This document shows, one piece after another, positions 10,073-22,073 of a stretch of DNA of 64,000 nucleotides (its first letter is position 1; each line of letters begins with the position of its first letter). The DNA comes from Fomitopsis serialis (Eukaryota > Basidiomycota > Agaricomycetes > Polyporales > Fomitopsidaceae), in contig NW_025955014.1 of NCBI RefSeq assembly GCF_022376445.1, forward strand, positions 186,001 through 250,000. Reading direction: 5' to 3'. The translations under genes and the position numbers were made by a program. The notes beneath the pieces were generated by a model that was not told where the DNA came from, ran no database searches, and was given only the letters and a program-made list of their open reading frames with translations.

Positions 10073-13000
10073 ATGGGCATCCACATCTGCCGCACAAGCG
10101 GCGGCATCCTCGACCTCGCCAGCCCGTGCGTCCGCGAGTTCTGGAGTGCCGTCCTCCCGCTCGTCCTCGTCGCCGTCTTCCTCGCCAGCACTCTCCCCAG
10201 GCCCCTGTTCGTCCGCACCGCCGTCGCCACCATCCAGCGGCCCTTCCGCAACTTCCTCACCCTCCCCGAGGCACAGGCTCTCGACGCGGACGAAAAGACA
10301 GAGCGCGTAGCCCAGGCAGATGCACCGCCGGTCCCGCTCTGGCGCAGCCTCGTCCTCGCGCTCGTCGCGCTCACGGAGTCCCTCGTCTGGCTCGGCCTCG
10401 CGTGCTACAGCCTCGCTGTGAGCCCGGTCGACGTCCACCATGCCCTCGTAGGCTTCGCGCTCGCGTCCGTCTGGCTCTATGCGACGGTCCGCCCGATCGC
10501 CGTGCCGTCCGCGACCCCGCCCGTCGACCTCCTGGTCTTCTTTACTCTCCAGCTCGTCACGAGCGTGCTCACGTTCGGCGGCGTGCTCTTCGACTCGAAT
10601 GTGCGCGGCTATCCATCCCCTGCGCCGTTCGTCCTCGCAGGGCACATCGCGAACCTGGCGGCGATTGGGCTCCTGCTTCTGGTCGTCTTCTACATGCCGC
10701 TGGACGTGCCGAGTGGCAAGGTTGAAAAGGATAAAATTGTGAGTGTTCGATTGGTCATATGGCATCATATCCGAGATGTCCGAGGAGCCTCCGTGCTCCC
10801 CTGTGCAGCAGAATCGGGCAGAGCGTGTTGGTCCTAGGGCAAGCAGGATGCGTCGCCCTTGAATATACATTCAGGGAGACATCGAGATTGATACTGCTCA
10901 AGCGGACGAGTCCAATCATTTGAGCTCATGTTTCACAGAGTACATTTTTGCTGACACTTCGGTGTAGGGTCAATCCATCTCACCAGAAGACTACACGACA
11001 CTCTGGGGCTGGATGTCCTTCACATGGATCCTGCCTCTCGTCGAGCGCGTACGTCTCTTGTTCACTCCCATGTATCACAAGCCAACTGGATCCACAGGGG
11101 ACGAACACTACTCTGAGTGAGTCGGACGTCTGGGCGCTGAGCCCGACAATGCAGGCGCGGCCCCTTTACATCAAGTTCAGCCGCACACTGCGAAGCTCGC
11201 TCTTGCGCCGGCTCTGGGCAGCGAACTCGCTCGACCTCATCCTCGACTTCGTGCTGACGTACGTGAGCGTGGTCTTCAACTACGCGAGCCCGTTCTTCCT
11301 CAAGCGTATCCTCGACTCGCTCGACGTGCACCAGCACCCCACCCCCGAAAAGCGCGCGCTCGCGTACATTTACGCGGTGCTCGCGTTCCTGTCGACGCTC
11401 TGCAAGGCGCAGGCAGACGTGCAGCACCTCTGGTACGGCCGGCGTGCGGCGACGCGCATCCGCTCGGAGCTCATGGCGGCGATCTACGACAAGGCGCTGA
11501 AGCGAAAGGACTTCTCCGGCCTCGTAGACAAGGATGCGGGCAAGAGCGCGAAGGGCCCCGAGGTGAAGGCGAGCTCCAAGGGCGACGACCCCAAGGCGGG
11601 CGCGGACATCGGCAAGATCGTCAACCTGATGGCGGGCGACGCGAACCGGATGTCGCAGGTCGTGTCGGGCTCGTACTTCATCTACGGCGCGCCGTTCGAG
11701 ATCGTGATCGCGGCGACGTTCCTGTACCAGCTCCTCGGCCTGTCCGCGTTCGCGGGCTTCGTCGTGCTCATAGTCGGCTGGCCGCTGAACAGCATCGTGA
11801 GCAAGCGCGCGGTGCGCATCCACAAGGGCGTGTCGAGCGCGCGGGACAAGCGCATGGGCGTGCTGAACGAGCTCATCGGCGCGATGAAGTTCATCAAGTT
11901 CTTCGCGTGGGAGGAGCAGTGGATCAATCGCACGATGGACGCGCGCGAGGTCGAGATGAAGTGGATGGTCAAGGCGCGCCTCAACTCGGTCATGTTCTCG
12001 CTCATATGGATATGCGCGCCGATCTTGGTGTCGGTCACGTCCTTCTTTGTCTATGTCGTGCAGGGGAACGAGTTGACCGTCGGCACTGCGTTCACGGTGA
12101 GCGCTCCGTCTCAGTGTGCGATTTCGGGGAGCTGACGGGATGCTAGGCTATTGCGCTGTTCAACATGGTTCGGTAAGAGTTGTGCGTTTCGCGTAAGCTC
12201 TGTATGGCTAACCCTCGCGGTTCCAGCGCTCCGCTTAACGTCATCCCGGCGTGGATAGTTCAGATTCTTCAAGCTGGTGTAGCCATGGACCGTATCGCGA
12301 CCTATCTCGACGAGGAGGAAGTAGACGAGCAAGTCTCGACTCTCAAGAAGGGCCGCCAGCCGCCCGCAGCGGAGGAAGACGAGGGCCTCGGCCTCCTGAA
12401 CGCCTCCTTCAAGTGGAACGAGGTCGAGGAGAAGAAGGACGACAAGGGCAAGGACAAGGCGAAGGACGCGAACGGCCGGAAGTTCTGGTCGTGGTCCCGC
12501 AAGTCGCGCGCGCAGTCGCAGCTCCCGTCGACCACGTCGGACGACGCGGAGACCGCGGTGGATAATCAGTCGACGGCTGGGAGCACGACGAACGGGAATG
12601 GGGACCATCGATTCGAGCTGCGTGATCTCACGGTCATGTTCCCGGAGGGCCAGTTGTCGGTCGTCACTGGCCCGACGGCGAGCGGGAAGACTGCTCTGTT
12701 GGTGAGTTGCACCTTGAGGGAAGCCGTTTGGCGAGCTGACCTGTGGATGTTCGCTTCTGTAGATGGCGCTCCTTGGCGAAATGACCCGCCTCGAGGGCCG
12801 CATCGTGATGTCTAAGAACTCGTCGAAGGTGGACGAGCATGGCTTGATGCACGCGATCTCGTACTCCGCGCAGTCGCCGTGGCTCCGGCACCAGTCGATC
12901 AAGGACAACATCCTCTTCGGGTATCCATACGACGAGGAAAGGTACAACCAAGTCGTGGAGTGCTGTGCGCTCAAGCCAGATCTGGAGATTCTCGAAGACG

Positions 13001-16000
13001 GCGACGCTACTGAGATCGGTGCTCGGTGCGTGAGATGGCGTGGTTGTCACGGTCATCTGACTGACGCTAATGCACAGCGGCGTGAGCCTTTCGGGTGGCC
13101 AAAAGGCGAGGTAAGACTGTCGCCCTGTCCGGTTCTATTGACGAATCTCAACATATGTGCTCAGAGTTGCGCTCGCTCGCGCGGTATACGCTGTAAGTGC
13201 TAATATCCGGGTTGGGGTAAACGCTAAACGTACTGCAGCCTACGAAATATGTGCTCCTTGATGATCCTCTGAGCGCTGTGGTATGTAACAGCTTCTGGTG
13301 TAGATCCGAGTACAACGCTCACGTTCCTTGCAGGACAGCCACACGGCTCGCTTACTGTTCGATAAGCTGTTCCGTGGGCCACTCCTCGCCAATCGCACTG
13401 TGGTGAGTCCTTACTCGACCTTTTAAGGGAGCGGCTTAGTCACCGTCTGGTAGATCCTGGTCACCCACCATGTCGAGCTCGTGCTCCCGGGAGCCCACTA
13501 CCTGGTTCGCATGCTTGACGGTCGGATCGATACTCAGGGAACGGTCAAGGATCTTCGCGCACGCGGTCTTCTTGATGACATCACCCACGACGAATCGGTG
13601 GAAGCCCACAAGGAGGAAGAGAAGGTCGAAGCTGAAGAGAAGGCAAAAGAGCCCAACGCCGAAATTGATGCCGAGGCCCCGGAGGAAGAGGATGCGGATG
13701 CAAAGCCTGACAAGAAGGATGATAAGAAGCCTCGGAAGTTGATTGAAGATGAGAAGAGGGAGACTGGTAGCGTGAAGTGGTCGATCTACAACACCTACCT
13801 GAAAGCCTCGTACGCTCTCATCGTTCAATATGCCATGGCATCCTTTCCTGACCGTGACATAGATCCTACTGGACGTGGGTCATTCTCTTCACACTGATCA
13901 TCCTGACCCAGGTGCGTCTTTCACCACTGAGTTTACGAGCTATCTCTGACCAACTTCTTCCCGGCAGGTTCTCGGTGTCTCCGAGAAAGTGTGGATCAAG
14001 GTAAGATATTGGCCTCGCCCGTGGAGTGATGATCAAAGGTTGACTCCCTCCTGATAGATTTGGGGTAATGCATACGACCCTGAGGATAATAACATTCCTA
14101 CGTACACATTCAACTCTTTCGCAACTCCTGAGCACGAGGCCGTTCTGGACGAAACGCTTTACAACATCCGCTTCGCGCACAAGAGTCATCATCCCGTACC
14201 CTATATGTCGGCCATCGGGATGAACTGGCCTACAGCTCAGGAACATCCCTTGTTCTACGTTGGCATCTACGCACTGATCTCCCTCTCTGCCGGTCTTGTC
14301 AACATTGCCGGGGTCATTACCCAGTATACTGGCGCGCTGAGGGCATCTCGTAGTCTATTCCGTCGGTTGCTGGTGGCAGTTGTGCGTGCAACCATGCGCT
14401 GGCATGATGTTACGCCGCAAGGTGAGCAGAGCATGCAGTCGACAATATTTTGAGGCGACTGATTTTTCCGTAGGTCGCATGCTGAATCGCTTCAGCAAGG
14501 ACATTGAGACGGTCGACGGCTCTCTGGCAAGCTCCTTGCAGGCCGTCAACACAGCTCTTGCCAACTTCGCTGCATCGGTCATTACTGTCGTGTGAGTGCA
14601 GTGGCTACGCAACGACAATACATTCATTAATGCTCGTTCTCAGTGTCGTGTTCCCTCTGTTCGTTGTCCCCGCGACCATTCTAGGCTTCTTCTACCGCCG
14701 CGCAGCAGTTGGATACCTGAACACTGGCCGCGACATTCGTCGCATGGAGTCGAACTCAAGAAGTCCCATCTTTGCTAACTTCAACGAGCTGCTGGAGGGC
14801 ATCGTCACTGTCCGCGCGTTCTCAGCGGAGCAGAAGTTCCTGGACGATCTCTACAAGAAGGTAGATCTGACTACGCAAATGTGGTATACCTTCTGGATGA
14901 CCAACCGATGGTTGCTGTTGTACTTCGACACGCTCGGTGCAACTGGTGTCTTGGCCACGACCCTCTTCGCTCTCTCTGGCTACGTTGAAGCGGGCACTGC
15001 TGGTATTTGTATCACGTCGGCTATGGCGTTCACCACGAGTGTTTACTGGGCATGCCGGTTCTGGACAGCGCTTGAGCTTGATCTGAAGTGAGTTACTCCA
15101 ACGCTTTTGCTTGTATTCATCGGTGTAACCATGTTTTCAGCTCTGTTGAACGTGTGGTGGAGTACCTTGATCTCCCCCAGGAGCCGCCAGCCGTTGTCGA
15201 GTCGAACCGCCCGCCGGCTTACTGGCCGTCGTCATCAGGTCCGAACAAAGACTCAATGGTCGTCGTGGAGGATCTTGTGATCAAGTATGCACCCGAGCTT
15301 CCCGCTGTCCTTAAGGGTGTCTCCTTCAGCCTGAAGGCGGGAGAGCGGGTTGGCCTGCTGGGCCGTACTGGAAGTGGAAAGTCGACGCTGGCCATGAGTG
15401 TCCTGCGATTTGTTGACCCCACCAGTGGCCGCATCATGATCGATGGAATCGACATCTCGACGGTTGGCTTGTACGACTTGCGTTCGAGGATCGTGCGTAT
15501 CTTTGACATAACTGTGAGGCGCTTCAGCTGATGCCCATCCCCACTAGACGTTCATCCCTCAGGATGCCACACTGTTCTCTGGGACTCTGCGTGACAATCT
15601 TGACCCATTCCGTGAGTTGACCGGTGCTCACTTCCATGTACCACCACTTACCTGAACGTTGCAGATGAGCATGAGGATAGCGAATGTCTTGACGTTCTCC
15701 ATCGCGTGCAGATGATCACCGACAGCCAACTCGCGTCACAGCGGACGTCCCAAGCGACTTCTCGAGCCACGTCCATTCACGAAGGCCATGAGGGTAGGGA
15801 AGGAACGATTGCTTCGGTTTCGACGACTGCCACTGAAACGGACGCAAAAACGACCGTGTCTCTCGAAACGCAAGTTTCTCCTGGAGGTTCGAACTTTTCG
15901 CAAGGTCAAAGACAGCTCATCGCTATGGCCCGGGCGCTGCTTCGCCGAAGCTCCATCATCGTGCTGGACGAGGCGACAAGTAGTATCGACTTTGCGACCG

Positions 16001-16321
16001 ATGCCAAGATCCAAGCGACGATCCGCGAGGAGTTCAACGACTCCATGCTTTTGACTGGTGAGCTCGCAGCATGGTGGAAGGTGTGTGCACATATCTGAAA
16101 GTCCCTTTCTTGCAGTCGCGCATCGTCTGCGCACGGTCATCGACTATGATCGCCTGATCATACTCGACAAAGGTGAACTGGCGGAGTGTGACACGCCACT
16201 CAACCTCATACAAAAAGAAGGTGGAATCTTCCGCCAAATGTGCCTCAAAAGCGGCACCTTCACCGAGCTGGAGGCAGTTGCGAGGGCCAAGGCTGACCGT
16301 GATGCAAGGGTGTCAAGGTGA
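10073..16321 (+). CDS. ABC-C (MRP-type) full transporter
   Basis: Twenty exons: 10073-10738, 10968-11048, 11098-12096, 12147-12172, 12227-12701, 12763-13025, 13078-13110, 13165-13192, 13239-13280, 13334-13402, 13454-13809, 13863-13911, 13968-14000, 14058-14421, 14474-14591, 14644-15087, 15141-15492, 15548-15611, 15665-16057, 16116-16321; all phases agree, giving 1686 residues. Order: hydrophobic N-terminal TMD0-like region (residues 20-220), TMD1, NBD1 with Walker [11 protein letters not shown] (about 740), signature SLSGGQKAR and Walker [12 protein letters not shown], charged linker, TMD2, NBD2 with [10 protein letters not shown] (about 1420), FSQGQRQL and [10 protein letters not shown]. Asp instead of Glu after Walker B in NBD1 marks the usual degenerate ABCC site 1. 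Such proteins export conjugates or drugs from the cytosol across vacuolar or plasma membranes; the substrate is unknown. Start chosen at [11 protein letters not shown]. Confidence 0.93.
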
Positions 16322-16731
16322 AAGCTGTCTGACGACGTTTGGTTCACTCATGGTAGACGTGTAACTTATAACGTGGACTAATGGGACATTACATATCACC
16401 AAAACTACATGGCATACAACTGGACGGGAGTACAAAAACTTGTGTTTGAAAGACCACACATGTAAACGAATTGATAGGCCTGACAGAGTACAACAACCCT
16501 TGATAGTCATCGTGCATATGCATGGGCAGGATGACCTACACTTCCGCCCGAGATCGGCCGCTGGCTAGGTCACAGTACAGGAGCTAACCTGAACGATTCA
16601 GGCTGCAAGTTGGACCGATAACTGAATTGCTCGCTTGCACAGTCGCATTCAATCACTCGGTTTATATATGGATACAGTTGTCCGCTTACGATTGGTACAT
16701 GTATTCTAATGCTGCGTACACTCTAACACCA
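16322..16731. other. Convergent 3' intergenic region
   Basis: Lies between the stop codons of the ABC transporter (plus) and the kinase-like gene (minus). AT-richer, no open frame of note; presumably both 3' UTRs. Confidence 0.6.
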
Positions 16732-18793
16732 TTACTCCCCGACTACCCGCCAACTCTCAAGGTCCGACGTCAGCTTCTGTAACATCGCCACGTCGTGCTC
16801 CTTCGTCAATAACCCCCAAGGCCGCACTCCTTCCGGCCAGGCGATGTCAGTGTTCAGATCGTGAGGATAGCGCATCACGCCGTCAGGTCCGCTCCAGTCA
16901 AAGTCAATCATCCGCAGCTGCCCAGTCGAGTCAATCAGCACGTTGTCCAAGCGCAGGTCGCCGAAGACCAGGTTCCTCTCGCTGTGCAGCGCCGCCAGTG
17001 CGTCCCCGAGCTTCGCGATCCCAGCGTGCGACGCCCTGGCGCTCTCGGCTTCGTCGATGTACTCCGTGATGACGACGCAGAAGCCGCCGACGGAAACCTC
17101 CCTCTGGCAGTACATCAGCCGCGCGGCCACCCCGCGCGCGTACATGAACTCGTGCGCCGCCTTTCCGTACTGGTAGGCAAACTTGACGACGCAGCGCGTA
17201 CGCTGCTCCCCGCCGCCATTCGCCTCTGCGACGAAGACCATCTTGTGGTCCGGCATCCGGGAGAGATACGTCAGCTCGACCGTCTCTCCAGCGACCTCGA
17301 ACGACCGGAAGTGCGGCGCGGGAGAGAGCTCGCCGGGGCCGGGCAGACTAGCGGGCCTCCGCATGTCGCCGTAGTATGTGTCTAGGTCGTCCAGGCATTC
17401 CCGCAGACTCCTGAACAGGAACGCGATCTGTCCCACATGCTCGTCCCGTGGGTTGAGGAACCCCATCGCGTTATCAGCGCGGAACGTAGCGGAGTCGGCC
17501 ATAAGCGGGACGAGGCTGACGAAGGGCGTGATGCGCTGCGAGATAGCGACCCCGTTGACGAAGATGGCGCCGGAGATGGAGACGTGAGGGCCAACGATGG
17601 CGAGGATGAAGGCGGGCATGCATGAACAGTGCCGCAGGTCATCGAGCTGGGATGGGCAGTGAGCGATCACGATGGAACGCTGAGCGGCGGGTGGGACGTG
17701 CCTTTGAATCGATGCACGTCAGCTGGTAGGCTTTCTCGGCCTGTTCAGCGGGATCACATCCTCCGAGACCAATCCCGTTCGTCAGCTCGACGACGAGCTT
17801 CAGCATTCGGGTGACACCCGGTTGAGTGGACGAGTACAGACCACACACAGCAAGCAGCATGCCATCAGGCATGTATGGCACCGATCCAGTACGAAGGTGC
17901 ATATGGGATAAGGCGCCTGTACCGAGGGATGTTTCAATGTATTCTTTGAGGCTGTCCAGACGGTCCATCTTTGTGGGATAGAACAGGGCACTGCGCTCGA
18001 TAAACTCTTTAGCGTGCTGCAGGTCTTCCGTGGTCAGGCCGACAGACTCGAGCGGGCGCCGGAGCTTCTGCTGGAAGTCAGCGAACACGCGGTGGTAGAT
18101 GTAGAGGTACGGCCCGAGGAGCGTCAGGGGGCGTCCGTTGTACACGGCCTCGTCGCAACTCGTCGTCTGTGTCCGAAGGAGAGCGTCGTTCTGTGCGCCG
18201 GTCGAGGGCGCGGTGCACTGGTCCCTCATGTTCCGGATAAGTGTGGCCTCGCCTGTCCCTGTCATTAGTGTTGATGGCGATGCGCGGCGAGAAACGTACT
18301 GCACTGGGGAGGAGCGGGCTGATTGGACTGAGAGCCAGAGGTCGAAGTGACGGGTTGGGAGCCGATCGCTAGACGAGGTCAGCGTAGGCATCGACACAGA
18401 AGCGAGTACGAACGTCCAAATAACACGACCACATCATGCTTGAGTTGACCTACAGCAACTGTAAACCCACATCGCCGCTGCTTCCTAAAATTGATATTCC
18501 CGATTGCTCGTTCCACCATTTCGTCGGTTTAAATATCGGGCACGTCCAAGGCCGTCACAAGCTACCACAGAGCCACGCTTGTCAGAGAGGCTTTGGGAGT
18601 ACGCGCACTAGGGCGTTACCTCGTAGATTTCGGTTTGCGCGTCGCATGATTCAGAGAGCCCGACTCTCCGTTCGGCGGCGTCGACGAAGGGCCTGAGTTG
18701 ATCGGTTGCAGAGGCTCTGACGAAATCATGACCAATGTAGACGTTTGTGGCCCCATCTCTGCGCAGTGTGTGCACTCGATGCCATTCCGACAT
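16732..18793 (-). pseudogene. Kinase-like protein gene, copy 1 (nonsense codon)
   Basis: Complement of exons 18620-18793, 18454-18561, 18300-18368, 17702-18258 and 16732-17646. The last exon carries a kinase-like fold: VVKF lysine, HEFMY glutamate, catalytic-loop-like FGDLRLDNVLI and a DFD triplet (MIDFDWSG) in place of DFG. The N-terminal exons (HRVHTLRRDGATNVYIG) belong to no family I recognise. Exon 2 has an in-frame TAA (18529-18531) where copy 2 reads TGT, and exon 3 is one base out of phase, so the full protein cannot be made as read. A shorter product starting in exon 4 remains possible. The last intron would begin GC (17701-17700), a GC-AG intron; copy 2 has GT there. Substrate unknown. 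Confidence 0.65.
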
Positions 18794-18855
18794 GGCGCCG
18801 ACGAGGGGGCAGTCTGGGTGGTCAAAGTTGGAAGGGACAGGGAGTCGAGGACCGA

Positions 18856-18911
18856 GGATTCGACGCAGTCACGCTCACGTGCACGACGCGACTCAGTCCC
18901 TCGGACGCGTC
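18856..18911 (-). promoter_or_regulatory. Conserved promoter block upstream of kinase copy 1
   Basis: About 55 bp strongly resemble 22001-22053 upstream of copy 2, in the same orientation relative to each gene. Shared words include ACGCGT (18905-18910, MluI-cell-cycle-box-like), GTCGCGTCGTG and the E-box CACGTG (18876-18881). The duplication therefore carried the promoter with it. Factor binding is inferred from motif shape only. Confidence 0.45.
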
Positions 18912-19335
18912 CCGACCCTCCTAAGTCCAGTCACAATGTAAGTACTTACCTCGAGCAAAGAAACGATGCCCAGGAAGGGGGAGGACTAGAGACAGGATCC
19001 CGCCGAGGTTCTGAAAGGAGCATCGCAGAATGAAGGGACGACACTCCCTTCAACTCCGGCGACGACCGTTCAGTCGAAACCTACCACCCTGACTCAGAGG
19101 CGAAAGACCACGACAGAAGGGGCCGTGCGATGCGTCCCAGTGTCCAGCGTCATGTATATCCGTCGGCAAATCAGAGCCCGACTCTCAAAATCCGTGTCAT
19201 AACCTGCAGCCGACATGCATAGCCGTATGATAGTGTGCTCGTGAACATCGCCGTCACCGTGTCGTACAAACCGTCCGCACCCGCGCCGGTCCACCCACCG
19301 CCATCACCACAACCACGCGCAGCGCTCAGTCCCAG
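18912..19335. other. Intergenic, no gene seen
   Basis: Between the kinase copy 1 promoter and the RTT106 stop codon. Only small overlapping frames. Confidence 0.5.
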
Positions 19336-20952
19336 TCACTCCGCCAACTCGTCCTCCTCGTCCCCGCCGCCCGCCACCCCGACGAGGTCCTTCTCCACCA
19401 TGCCGACGACCATCTCCATCGCCGCACGCGACATGCGTTTCGGCATCGCGCCCGGGCGGAGGAGCGGGTGGTGCGCGGGGTCGAGCCCGCCCTCCTCCCC
19501 GTCCTCCGTATCAGCGTCGGACGCCTCTGCGTCCTCCACGCTCTCCGCGCCCTCCCCGTCCGAATCGGACTCGCTCGTCGCGGAGCCGTCGTCCGACTCC
19601 GACGCTACAAAGTCTTCATCATCCTCGTCCTCCTCGTCTTCGTCCCCCGCAGCCACCGCACCCGTACTCGTACTCGGGCCCGCCTGGCCGGAGCCGGAGG
19701 GACGCGGCGGGGCGTCGCGCCGCCCGAACAGGTGTCGGTGCCTCCGGACCCACCGCGCGATGCCCTCCTGCTCCTTCCCGTCCACCATCGCGAAGTCGAC
19801 CTCCACCACCCTGTCCTCCTCGTCCCCCTCCCCGTCCGTGCGCTCGACCCGCCGCACAACGACGGTGCACGTGCGCCCCGTCGCGCTGATCGTGCGCACG
19901 CCCTCGACCGCCTCCTCGCCGTCGTCGCCGTCCGCCGGGGCGACGTCGTGGAGGGCGAAGAACTCGGCAGGGCGGCCGTCCCAGAGCACGCCCTCGCTCA
20001 GGAACCAGAGCGTGCCCGGCTTCGCACCGCGGTACGCCTCCACGCCCGCCACGCCCTCGCCCGCCGCGCTCCGGAACACGTCCGTGCTCGGCTCGATCGG
20101 CGGCGTGTGGAAGTGGCTGAGGAACGCGCGGAGGGCAGGCTCGGCCGGCTCGCCCTTGCGCGCCGCCACCGTGCGCGCGCTCCCGTCCTCCGCGTACGTC
20201 GACGTGCTCAGCGCCGCCGCCGGGACCGCGTCCACGCCGAATGCGACGGACGGCGCCTGCTCGCCCGCACGCTCGCGGCCCCGCGCCTCTGCGCCGGCCT
20301 TGCCGGGCGCGACGGGGACGTCCGAGGGCATGAAGAGGACCGTCCAGTGGGGGCGCGCCTTCCCGCGCGTGGGGAGGAGGAACGCGCGGCGGAGCGCGGC
20401 GAGTGGGATGGGCGGGGCCTCGGGCGTGCGGGCGTCGAGGGGCCCGGAGGTGAGGCGGAGGGAGTGTCTGTGGACGGTGATGTCGGCCTTTTTGCGGATG
20501 GGGGAGGAGAGGGAGAGCGCGTGGAGGGTGAGGACGGGTGGGTCGTCTGCGTCTGCGTTTGCGGCCGGCGTGGTTGACGAGGATGATACGGCGGTCGACG
20601 GGCTGCTGTCTGTCTTGGCGCGCTTGGAGGAGGAAGAGGCGGCGGCGGCAGCGGACGGGGCGGGTCCGGGGGACGCGTCGTCACGGGTGCGTTTGAGGTT
20701 GGCGGGCGGGACGGGCTGCGGGTGGCTCTTGCGGAGCTGGACGATGCGCCAGGCGGCCTCGTGTTGCGCGGTGTCCCAGGCGGCGCGGACGTCGTGGGCG
20801 GCGGTGGGTGGGCAGGGGGCGTCGAGGACGAAGCGCAGAAGGGCGTCGACGGCGTTGAGGGTCTCGTGGGGAAGGGCGAGGAGGTGCCTGCGGAGGGCGT
20901 ACGGGGTGAACGGGACGACGGTGTGGAAGTACTCGGTGGCGGAGTCGGGCAT
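19336..20952 (-). CDS. RTT106: Rtt106-like histone chaperone
   Basis: Intronless 538-residue frame starting MPDSATEYFHTVVPF. The middle and C-terminal half read as the tandem PH-like Rttp106 domain (SEGVLWDGRPAEFFALHD, then VEVDFAMVDG and ARWVRRHRHLFG), followed by a long acidic tail (DEDEEDEDDEDF) typical of histone chaperones. In yeast Rtt106 binds H3-H4, prefers H3K56-acetylated histones, and deposits them behind the replication fork and at silent loci. A basic NLS-like SSKRAKTD occurs near residue 110. It sits between the two inverted kinase-like copies. Length is close to the usual 400-550 for the family. Name assigned by domain resemblance. Confidence 0.75.
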   Translation of the reverse strand: MPDSATEYFHTVVPFTPYALRRHLLALPHETLNAVDALLRFVLDAPCPPTAAHDVRAAWDTAQHEAAWRIVQLRKSHPQPVPPANLKRTRDDASPGPAPSAAAAASSSSKRAKTDSSPSTAVSSSSTTPAANADADDPPVLTLHALSLSSPIRKKADITVHRHSLRLTSGPLDARTPEAPPIPLAALRRAFLLPTRGKARPHWTVLFMPSDVPVAPGKAGAEARGRERAGEQAPSVAFGVDAVPAAALSTSTYAEDGSARTVAARKGEPAEPALRAFLSHFHTPPIEPSTDVFRSAAGEGVAGVEAYRGAKPGTLWFLSEGVLWDGRPAEFFALHDVAPADGDDGEEAVEGVRTISATGRTCTVVVRRVERTDGEGDEEDRVVEVDFAMVDGKEQEGIARWVRRHRHLFGRRDAPPRPSGSGQAGPSTSTGAVAAGDEDEEDEDDEDFVASESDDGSATSESDSDGEGAESVEDAEASDADTEDGEEGGLDPAHHPLLRPGAMPKRMSRAAMEMVVGMVEKDLVGVAGGGDEEDELAE

Positions 20953-22000
20953 GGCGGGCGGGATGTGTGTGTGGGACAGACTGGGGGGTGCATTAGCGTG
21001 CGTGAGGGACGGGCGCAGTCAGCAGAGCACGCCGGGGTGGGTCTAGACCACGGTTGGTCGCCGCGTCGAAAAGTGGACACAGAAATCATACCTGCACGCA
21101 CGCGAGCAGCGCAGACGGTACGGGCAGTCGTGGGGCGTGGAGCCGTCGCGCCAGGTCTCGCGAGGACGGACATATCGCAAGACGGCAGGCGGCGCCAGCA
21201 GGCCGAGGAAGGTGGGGACTCACTGTTACAGCGCGTGGGCACGCGACCGCTCTGTTTTTCTCGCGCGGCGGAAATGGGCGGCGCGGGGCTATGGTACACG
21301 GCGGGTGGAGGGCGAGGATGGAGGACGAGGAGAAGGAGGCGAGTCGAATGCGGACACGCGTTCTCGCCCGCCGTCGCCGCGCGTCTGTGGCGACTCTCAC
21401 GTGCCTCTCCCGCCCCCTCGGCCCGCCCCGCCCGCCGCCCCGGCCATCGTATGCTTGAGTCAACGACCCGAGAGGAGAGCTCTCCTACACCCGTCTCCCT
21501 CTTGAGCTCGTTAGCGTCATGTCGTCTAAGCGGCAGCCCAAATTTGCCTGCCTCACTCGATCGAGAGGGCTGTACCCGCGCGGCTTGCATTCACTTGGCG
21601 CACTTGTCACTCAGGGCCATGTATGACCTGCCAGTGGTGTTAACGACGGCACTACTACCTCGCCGTATTATTCTCTGACTGTATTATGTTGCGGGCAAGG
21701 TTCTGAGCGTCATTCATTCTCTGGCTCTCCCTCGGAACGACCGTCATGACGGCTATCATTGTGAGAACAAGCTAAACGGCGTTCGACGAGCGCGAGTATC
21801 CCGGGCGCGGACGATGCCCGAAGGCAATCGTGTGAGGTATGTACACGAAAACTCTGTCTATATACCCCCTCCCCTTATCACTCTCGGCGAGGTACTATCG
21901 CGGCCGAGCTTGCGAGCTCGTTTCTGACCGTATGCTCCAACAATCATTTCGTTGCATCCGTCTGGAGGTGCATCCTAACATCAGTTACTTAGTGGGGGCG
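20953..22000. other. Intergenic promoter region, no gene
   Basis: GC-rich 5' region of RTT106 followed by AT-richer sequence. Long open frames here on either strand (for example 20208-21590 minus) are shadows of RTT106 with proline/serine-rich nonsense composition. Confidence 0.55.
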
Positions 22001-22053
22001 GACGCGTCCCCGTCGTGTCGCGTCGTGCACGTGATCGTGACCGCGTTGAATCC
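22001..22053 (+). promoter_or_regulatory. Conserved promoter block upstream of kinase copy 2
   Basis: Counterpart of 18856-18911 on the other strand. Contains ACGCGT (22002-22007) and CACGTG (22028-22033), ending 20 bp before the first ATG of copy 2. Confidence 0.45.
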
Positions 22054-22073
22054 GCGGCCCCCTGTCAATCGCC

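Noticed and set aside
19235..21678. Long frames on both strands over RTT106
   Set aside because: High-GC shadow frames with Arg/Pro/Ser-rich text; only the minus frame 19336-20952 has domain-like content.
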